DNA of 12,424 nucleotides from JAPLSN01 sp964482955 (GTDB lineage Bacteria > Spirochaetota > Spirochaetia > Treponematales > UBA12059), in contig CAYZZW010000075.1 in the NCBI GenBank assembly GCA_964482955.1, positions 1-12,424 on the forward strand. Reading direction: 5' to 3'. The translations under genes were made by a program, and so were the position numbers. A model generated the notes under the pieces. The model searched no databases. It saw only the letters and a list, made by a program, of their open reading frames with translations, and was not told the DNA's origin. Numbering within the stretch: the stretch's first letter is position 1; the number at the start of each line of letters is the position of its first letter. Positions 8,341 through 12,424 of the stretch are shown here, in pieces.

Positions 8341-9651
8341 TTGATTCGCAATCGACTGATACCGGCCATCATCATCGGACTCATCGCCTGTTCGTGCGCG
8401 AACAAGGGCGCGGCGAACGCCGCGCCGCGCGCGGGCGACACGATCGACGCGCTCGCCGTCGTGCGGGAGCTGGCCAAGCCGGAATACGAAGGACGGCAAG
8501 CCGGTTCGCCCGGCGGGCGGAAGGCGGGCGACTACCTCCGGAAAACGCTCGAGGGCATCGGATTCACCGTCGTCGAACAGGCCTTCCCCGAGCGTCCGCC
8601 CGTGCTCGTGCGGAAGCCGCGCTTCGCGGTCGCCGTGCCGGGCTCCCCGACGCGCGAACTCGAGTTCCGCAAGGACTACCGCGAATCGGCGAGCGGCGCG
8701 TGGACCGGAGAGCGGGCCGAAGGGAAACTGGCCTTCCTCGCTCACGTGAACGGCGACTTCCCGAAAGGCGCCGTCGTCGTCCTCTCCGGACGCACGTACG
8801 ACGCGGCCAACGACGAGACGCTCCGCGGCCGCGGCGCATCGGCGCTCATCCTCCTCGTCGATCCGGAAATGGCCGAAAAGCGCGCCACGTATCCGGGCAA
8901 CGATTCCGGGGAACTCGCTCAAGCGAGGACGGGCTTCATCAAGATGGTGGTGTCGTCCGATCTCGCGGATTACCTTGCCGAAGCGGCCGCGAAGGGCGCC
9001 GTCGCGACGCTCGAGAATCCCCTCGGTTTCGAGGACCGGAGCTGCCGGAACTTCGTCGCCTCGTGGAACGGGGACGACGGAGCCTTCGAGCCGCGCGTCA
9101 TGCTCCTCGCCCACTACGACCACGTCGGGCTCGAATGGGACGGCACGCCCTTCCCCGGAGCCTTCGACAACGCTTCCGGCGTCGCGCTCGTCCTGTCCCT
9201 CGCCGAGAACTTCGTCCGCGACGGCGTCAAGACCGACGTGGCCTTCCTCCTCACGGACGCCGAGGAAGTGAACCTCTCGGGCGCCGCGGCCTTCGCCGAA
9301 GCGCCCCCCTTCCCGCTCGACGGCGTGAACGCGATCAACCTGGACATGGTGGGCGGCAAAGGCCCGACGACGCCCTCGCTCTACTCGAACGGCGGCGAAA
9401 GCGCCCTCCTCGCGGACAAGGTACGGGCCGCGCTCGCGAAGGCGGGGGTGAAGGCGAACCCCGAATCGCCCGTGTACAACGTGGACTCGGGCCCCCTCGG
9501 GTTCGCCGGCGCCCGCGCCGTCACGATCTGCGAATACGACACGGACGCCTACCACACGAAGCGGGACGTCGCCGACGGCGTCCTGGCCGCGGACCTGGCC
9601 GTGCTGGAAGACGCCGTCTACGGACTCGCGAAGGAACTGGCGAAACAATAG
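8341..9651 (+). CDS. M28-family zinc metallopeptidase, predicted lipoprotein
   Basis: This is an aminopeptidase-type zinc hydrolase predicted to be lipid-anchored outside the cytoplasm. TTG is chosen as start because GCGGAGG (8328-8334) lies 6 nt upstream and a lipoprotein signal follows directly, with lipobox LIAC and the modified residue at C17. The protein has 436 residues. A middle segment at about 120-220 (VVVLSGRTYDAAN onward) resembles a PA-type insert. The M28 site is complete: H258 and D260 in HYDH, D276 in FDNASG, E308-E309 in TDAEE, D335 in NLDMVG, and H405 in AYHTKRD. By family analogy E308 is the catalytic base and H258, D276, E309, D335 and H405 bind two zincs. It is followed after 7 nt by the deacetylase-family gene. 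The exact substrate is unknown. Confidence 0.88.
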   Translation: MIRNRLIPAIIIGLIACSCANKGAANAAPRAGDTIDALAVVRELAKPEYEGRQAGSPGGRKAGDYLRKTLEGIGFTVVEQAFPERPPVLVRKPRFAVAVPGSPTRELEFRKDYRESASGAWTGERAEGKLAFLAHVNGDFPKGAVVVLSGRTYDAANDETLRGRGASALILLVDPEMAEKRATYPGNDSGELAQARTGFIKMVVSSDLADYLAEAAAKGAVATLENPLGFEDRSCRNFVASWNGDDGAFEPRVMLLAHYDHVGLEWDGTPFPGAFDNASGVALVLSLAENFVRDGVKTDVAFLLTDAEEVNLSGAAAFAEAPPFPLDGVNAINLDMVGGKGPTTPSLYSNGGESALLADKVRAALAKAGVKANPESPVYNVDSGPLGFAGARAVTICEYDTDAYHTKRDVADGVLAADLAVLEDAVYGLAKELAKQ

Positions 9652-9658
9652 CCTTCGG

Positions 9659-10591
9659 ATGAAACTCTTCCGCTCCGACCGCGTCCGAGTTCCCCTGCCC
9701 GAAGGCCACCGCTTTCCGATGGCCAAGTACTCGATGCTCGCGCGCGCCGCGGAAACCGCCGCCCTTCCGGGCGTCGAGCTCGTGTCCGCTAATCCCGCCA
9801 CCGTCGCCGACCTCGCGCGCGTCCACGACGCCGACTACCTCGGCAAGCTCGCGGCGGGCACGCTGGGCGAAGCGGAGCTCAGGCGCATCGGTTTTCCGTG
9901 GTCGAAAGAATTGTGGCAGCGCTCGGCGCTCGCCAGCGGCGCCACCATCGACGCCGCTCGGGCGGCGCTCGCGGAAGGGGTCGCCTTCAATCTGGCGGGC
10001 GGCACGCACCACGCCTTTCCGGGCCGCGGCGAAGGCTACTGCCTCTTGAATGACGTCGCCATCGCGGTGCGGGCGCTGCGGGCAGAAGGAGAAGTCGGAC
10101 GCGTCGTCGTCATCGACTGCGACGCGCACCAGGGGAACGGCACCGCCTTCATCTTCCGAGACGACGATACGGTCTTCACCTACTCGATCCACGCCGAAAA
10201 GAACTTCCCGGTACGCAAGGAATCAAGCGATCTGGACGTCGGCCTTCCGGACGGCGCGAACGACGACGCCTACCTGTCCGCTCTCCGCGACACCCTGCCC
10301 GAGGCGCTCGACGCCGCGCGCGCGAACCTCGCCGTCTACTTGGCCGGGTCCGACCCGTACGAGGGAGACCAGTTCGGGCACCTCGGCATGTCCAAGCGCG
10401 GCCTCGCCCTGCGCGACGCCTTCGTGTTCGACGCGTGCGCCGCCCGTGGCCTCCCCGTCGCCGTCACGATGGCCGGCGGTTACGCGAGACGCATCGAGGA
10501 CACGGTCGACATCCAGCTCGAAACGATCCGCGTCGCGATGGAGTTCGCGGCGACGCGCGATTGCGCGGGATGCGGCCGGCGCTATACTTGA
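9659..10591 (+). CDS. Histone deacetylase family protein (class IV/HDAC11-like)
   Basis: This is a zinc-dependent amide hydrolase that removes acetyl or other acyl groups from an amine; bacterial members act on small molecules or proteins rather than histones. It has 310 residues. The N-terminus LPEGHRFPMAKY is typical of the class IV branch. Active-site elements are all present: H117-H118 in GTHHA, YCLLND, D153, D155 and H157 in DCDAHQGNG, D232 in AGSDPYEGD, and Y275 in GGYAR. D155, H157 and D232 should bind zinc. It starts 7 nt after the M28 stop with no strong SD, so coupled translation is likely. The tail ends in DCAGCG (a CxxC), in a stretch whose DNA also carries the promoter of the next gene. 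Substrate unknown; polyamine or acyl-lysine deacetylation are possibilities. Confidence 0.9.
   Translation: MKLFRSDRVRVPLPEGHRFPMAKYSMLARAAETAALPGVELVSANPATVADLARVHDADYLGKLAAGTLGEAELRRIGFPWSKELWQRSALASGATIDAARAALAEGVAFNLAGGTHHAFPGRGEGYCLLNDVAIAVRALRAEGEVGRVVVIDCDAHQGNGTAFIFRDDDTVFTYSIHAEKNFPVRKESSDLDVGLPDGANDDAYLSALRDTLPEALDAARANLAVYLAGSDPYEGDQFGHLGMSKRGLALRDAFVFDACAARGLPVAVTMAGGYARRIEDTVDIQLETIRVAMEFAATRDCAGCGRRYT
10561..10588 (+). promoter_or_regulatory. Sigma-70-like promoter for the LamG-CsgG lipoprotein gene
   Basis: TTGCGC (10561-10566) and TATACT (10583-10588) are separated by 16 nt. The -10 hexamer is one base from consensus. It lies in the last codons of the deacetylase gene and would start transcription near 10595, about 45 nt before the lipoprotein ATG. 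Confidence 0.5.
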
Positions 10592-10599
10592 AGGTATGG

Positions 10600-10628
10600 C
10601 CGGTTTCCTGATTCCGCCGTGAAACCGG
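10600..10628 (+). promoter_or_regulatory. Leader hairpin directly upstream of the ribosome binding site
   Basis: CCGGTTTC (10600-10607) pairs perfectly with GAAACCGG (10621-10628) around a 13-nt loop. The SD AAGGGGA (10629-10635) begins at the next base and ATG follows 4 nt after it. If transcription starts near 10595, the hairpin sits almost at the 5' end. It could stabilise the message or, alternatively, terminate transcription from upstream. Confidence 0.45.
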
Positions 10629-10639
10629 AAGGGGACCTC

Positions 10640-11728
10640 ATGAAACGTATCCGTTCGATGACCGCGTTCGCCGCGGTCGCGGCGTCCCTGTTCGCCGTTT
10701 CCTGCGCCACCATGCGCTCCGATTTCGAGGCGATCGGGGAACGAGCGCTCTACGACGCCGAGTCGACCGCCCTCCTGTCGACTTGGGAGATCGGACCCGG
10801 ATCGAGCGACTCCGTGGTCGCCGAAGAAAAGGCCGGGCGGCGCTTCCTCGTCTTCCGCGCGCCCGCGGGCATGACCCTCGCGGGAAGCTTGGTCGGCGAC
10901 TTCACGCTCGCGTTTTCGCTCCGCCTCGACCAAGGTTCCGATCCCTTCGCCATGATCAACTTCCGCAACTATTTCAACCGCCGCTACTGTCTCATCGTGA
11001 GTCCGGAGGGAATCAGCCTGGAAGCCGCGAAGATCAGGCACAGCCAGTTGTCGCGCCTGGACTCGGCCAAGGTCACGTCGAGCCCCGGAACCTGGCAACG
11101 CTTCGAGATCGCCGCGGCGGGAAACGAGATCAAGGTCTTCAAGAACGGCCAGCTCGTCCTGAGCCATACGGACGCCGACGACCCGATCGCGGCGGGCAAC
11201 ATCTGGTTCGAGAACCATTCGCGGTATTCGTTCGCCGACGTGAGCGTCTCGAAAATCGACGCATTCGCGAGAAAGGAAAAGGCCCCTCCCCGGAGCGACG
11301 CGAAGCCGGCCGCCGCCGAGCGGCCTCGGATACCGCTCGTGGCGGCGGGGCTCGCCGGGCGGGACCTGGCCGCCCACGAGGCGTCCCTGCTTTCGGACCT
11401 GCTCGCAGCCGCCCTGGTCTCCACCGGGACCTTCCGCGTGCTCGAGCGCTCCGAGCTCGACAAGGTGCTCGCCGAGCAGGAGCTGCAGCTGTCCGGGACC
11501 ACCGACCTCGAGAGCGCGGTCGGCATCGGCCGCGTGCTGAACGCGGTCTACCTGGTCACGGGCAGCGCCGGCGCGCTGGGAAACGGCTACGTCGTCGTGG
11601 TCAAGCTCGTCCGCATCGAGACGGGCGAGACGGAAGCCGTCGCGAACCGCGACTTCGCGGACGTCGCCGACATCGCCTCCGGCATGAGGAGCGTCGCCGC
11701 GGAGCTCGCGGCGAAGGCGAAACCGTAA
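10640..11728 (+). CDS. Lipoprotein with LamG-like and CsgG-like domains
   Basis: This is a predicted lipid-anchored envelope protein of 362 residues. ATG 10640 is chosen over the in-frame GTG at 10619 because AAGGGGA lies 4 nt upstream. The signal peptide ends FAVSC with C22 as the modified residue; alanine at -3 is loose for E. coli but tolerated in spirochaetes. Residues about 45-212 look like a concanavalin/LamG-type beta sandwich (GDFTLAFSLRL, WQRFEIAAAGNEIKVFKNG, GNIWFENHS). A linker rich in A, K, P and R follows, and residues about 234-355 match the CsgG/TolB-N-like fold (TGTFRVLERSELDKVLAEQ, IGRVLNAVYLVTGS, VRIETGETEAV). By analogy the first domain could bind glycans or peptides and the second could mediate envelope oligomerisation. 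No specific function is claimed. Confidence 0.75.
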   Translation: MKRIRSMTAFAAVAASLFAVSCATMRSDFEAIGERALYDAESTALLSTWEIGPGSSDSVVAEEKAGRRFLVFRAPAGMTLAGSLVGDFTLAFSLRLDQGSDPFAMINFRNYFNRRYCLIVSPEGISLEAAKIRHSQLSRLDSAKVTSSPGTWQRFEIAAAGNEIKVFKNGQLVLSHTDADDPIAAGNIWFENHSRYSFADVSVSKIDAFARKEKAPPRSDAKPAAAERPRIPLVAAGLAGRDLAAHEASLLSDLLAAALVSTGTFRVLERSELDKVLAEQELQLSGTTDLESAVGIGRVLNAVYLVTGSAGALGNGYVVVVKLVRIETGETEAVANRDFADVADIASGMRSVAAELAAKAKP

Positions 11729-11737
11729 AACGGCCCG

Positions 11738-12424
11738 TCAGTCTTCCCAGATGGCCACCGCGGATACGCCGTCGGACGTCGCCACGCCGCGGAACATCCC
11801 GGGCGAGTTGTAGGGCATGGCCCAGCTCCCGTCCTTCCCAACCGCGATGAGCCCGCCGTCTCCCGGCTTGAGCACCCGGTGGACGAGCTCGCCCGCGGCG
11901 TCCTCGAGCGTCATGCCGCCCCAGGTCATGCGCGCGTGGACCCCGTAGCCGACCACGTGGCGCATGAACTCCTCGCCCGTGCCGGTGCATGACACGGCAC
12001 AGCTTTGGTCGTTCGCGTATGTGCCCGCGCCGATTACGGGCGTGTCGCCGACGCGACCGTACTTCTTGTTGGTCATGCCGCCGGTGCTCGTGGCCGCGGC
12101 CAGGTGGCCCCGCGCGTCGAGGGCTACCGCGCCGACCGTGCCCTTCGCGGAGTCGGGTTCGTCCGCGTGGTCGAGCTGGATGCGCGCGCTTTCCTTCGCC
12201 TTCAGGAACTGTTCGTAACGATAGGCGTCGTCGAAATAGTCGTTCGGGACGGTCTCGAGGCCTTCGGCGGCCGCCCACGCGTCCGCGCCTTCGCAGGCGA
12301 GAAGGACATGCGGCGTCGTTTCCATCACGGCTCGCGCGGCGATTATCGGATTCCGTATCGTCTTCGCGCCCGCGACGGCGCCGCAGGCGAGCGTGAGGCC
12401 GTCCATGATAGCCGCGTCGAGCTC
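11738..12424 (-). CDS. iaaA: Isoaspartyl peptidase/L-asparaginase, N-terminus off window
   Basis: This is an Ntn-hydrolase of peptidase family T2 that splits beta-aspartyl dipeptides and L-asparagine after autocleavage into two subunits. The visible 228 residues carry the autocleavage/nucleophile site KGTVGAVALD (Thr codon at 12139-12137) and TSTGGMTNK. GRVGDTP (substrate carboxylate binding), GAGTYAND and SCTGTGEEF match E. coli IaaA (EcAIII) closely. The frame is open to the right edge (ELDAAIMDG), so the ATG at 12406 is internal. By comparison with EcAIII about 80 N-terminal residues are missing. It converges with the lipoprotein gene, with only 9 nt between the stop codons. Its products feed aspartate metabolism and fit the peptide-use theme. 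Confidence 0.92.
   Translation of the reverse strand, partial: ELDAAIMDGLTLACGAVAGAKTIRNPIIAARAVMETTPHVLLACEGADAWAAAEGLETVPNDYFDDAYRYEQFLKAKESARIQLDHADEPDSAKGTVGAVALDARGHLAAATSTGGMTNKKYGRVGDTPVIGAGTYANDQSCAVSCTGTGEEFMRHVVGYGVHARMTWGGMTLEDAAGELVHRVLKPGDGGLIAVGKDGSWAMPYNSPGMFRGVATSDGVSAVAIWED

Noticed and set aside
8314..9801. Minus-strand frame of 495 codons over the M28 gene
   Set aside because: It is antisense to a complete M28 active site and has no motif of its own.
12404..12406. ATG as the start of the asparaginase gene
   Set aside because: The frame is open to the edge and the preceding codons (ELDAAI) match the family, so this methionine is internal.

Overview
The window is GC-rich, gene-dense DNA from a Gram-negative-type bacterium. 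It has two predicted lipoproteins, a periplasmic binding protein with a type I signal peptide, and frequent TTG starts behind strong Shine-Dalgarno (SD) sequences. A loosely conforming lipobox and a lipoprotein with a CsgG-like domain fit a free-living spirochaete (Treponema/Spirochaeta-type), but no rRNA or marker gene is present, so that placement is inference.

Layout. (1) Positions 1-1427, minus strand: pepD, an M20-family aminoacyl-histidine dipeptidase. It runs off the left edge, and its last ~15 visible codons no longer look like the family. (2) 1428-1769: a comparatively AT-rich divergent intergenic region with a candidate promoter. (3) 1770-8073, plus strand: a five-gene peptide importer related to YejABEF, in the order YejB-like permease, YejE-like permease, solute-binding protein, OppD-like ATPase, OppF-like ATPase. 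Stem-loops flank the binding-protein gene, and an inverted array of CACGAAGG octamers lies between it and the ATPases. (4) 8074-8340: non-coding, a terminator-like hairpin followed by a dense run of short inverted repeats. (5) 8341-10591, plus strand: an M28 metallopeptidase lipoprotein and a class IV-like histone-deacetylase-family hydrolase, 7 nt apart. (6) 10640-11728, plus strand: a lipoprotein joining a LamG-like domain to a CsgG-like domain, with its own promoter. (7) 11738-12424, minus strand: an isoaspartyl peptidase/L-asparaginase (iaaA), truncated at its N-terminus by the right edge.

Taken together, the genes suggest peptide scavenging. Peptides would be bound in the periplasm, imported by the Yej-type transporter and cut by PepD. 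IaaA would handle beta-aspartyl dipeptides or asparagine, and the M28 lipoprotein could trim peptides outside the cytoplasm. The deacetylase and the LamG-CsgG lipoprotein have no obvious place in that pathway.

I found no clearly new defence or mobile system. The most unusual items are the anomalous left edge, the two non-coding repeat structures, the LamG-CsgG architecture, and an altered residue next to the switch histidine of the second ATPase.
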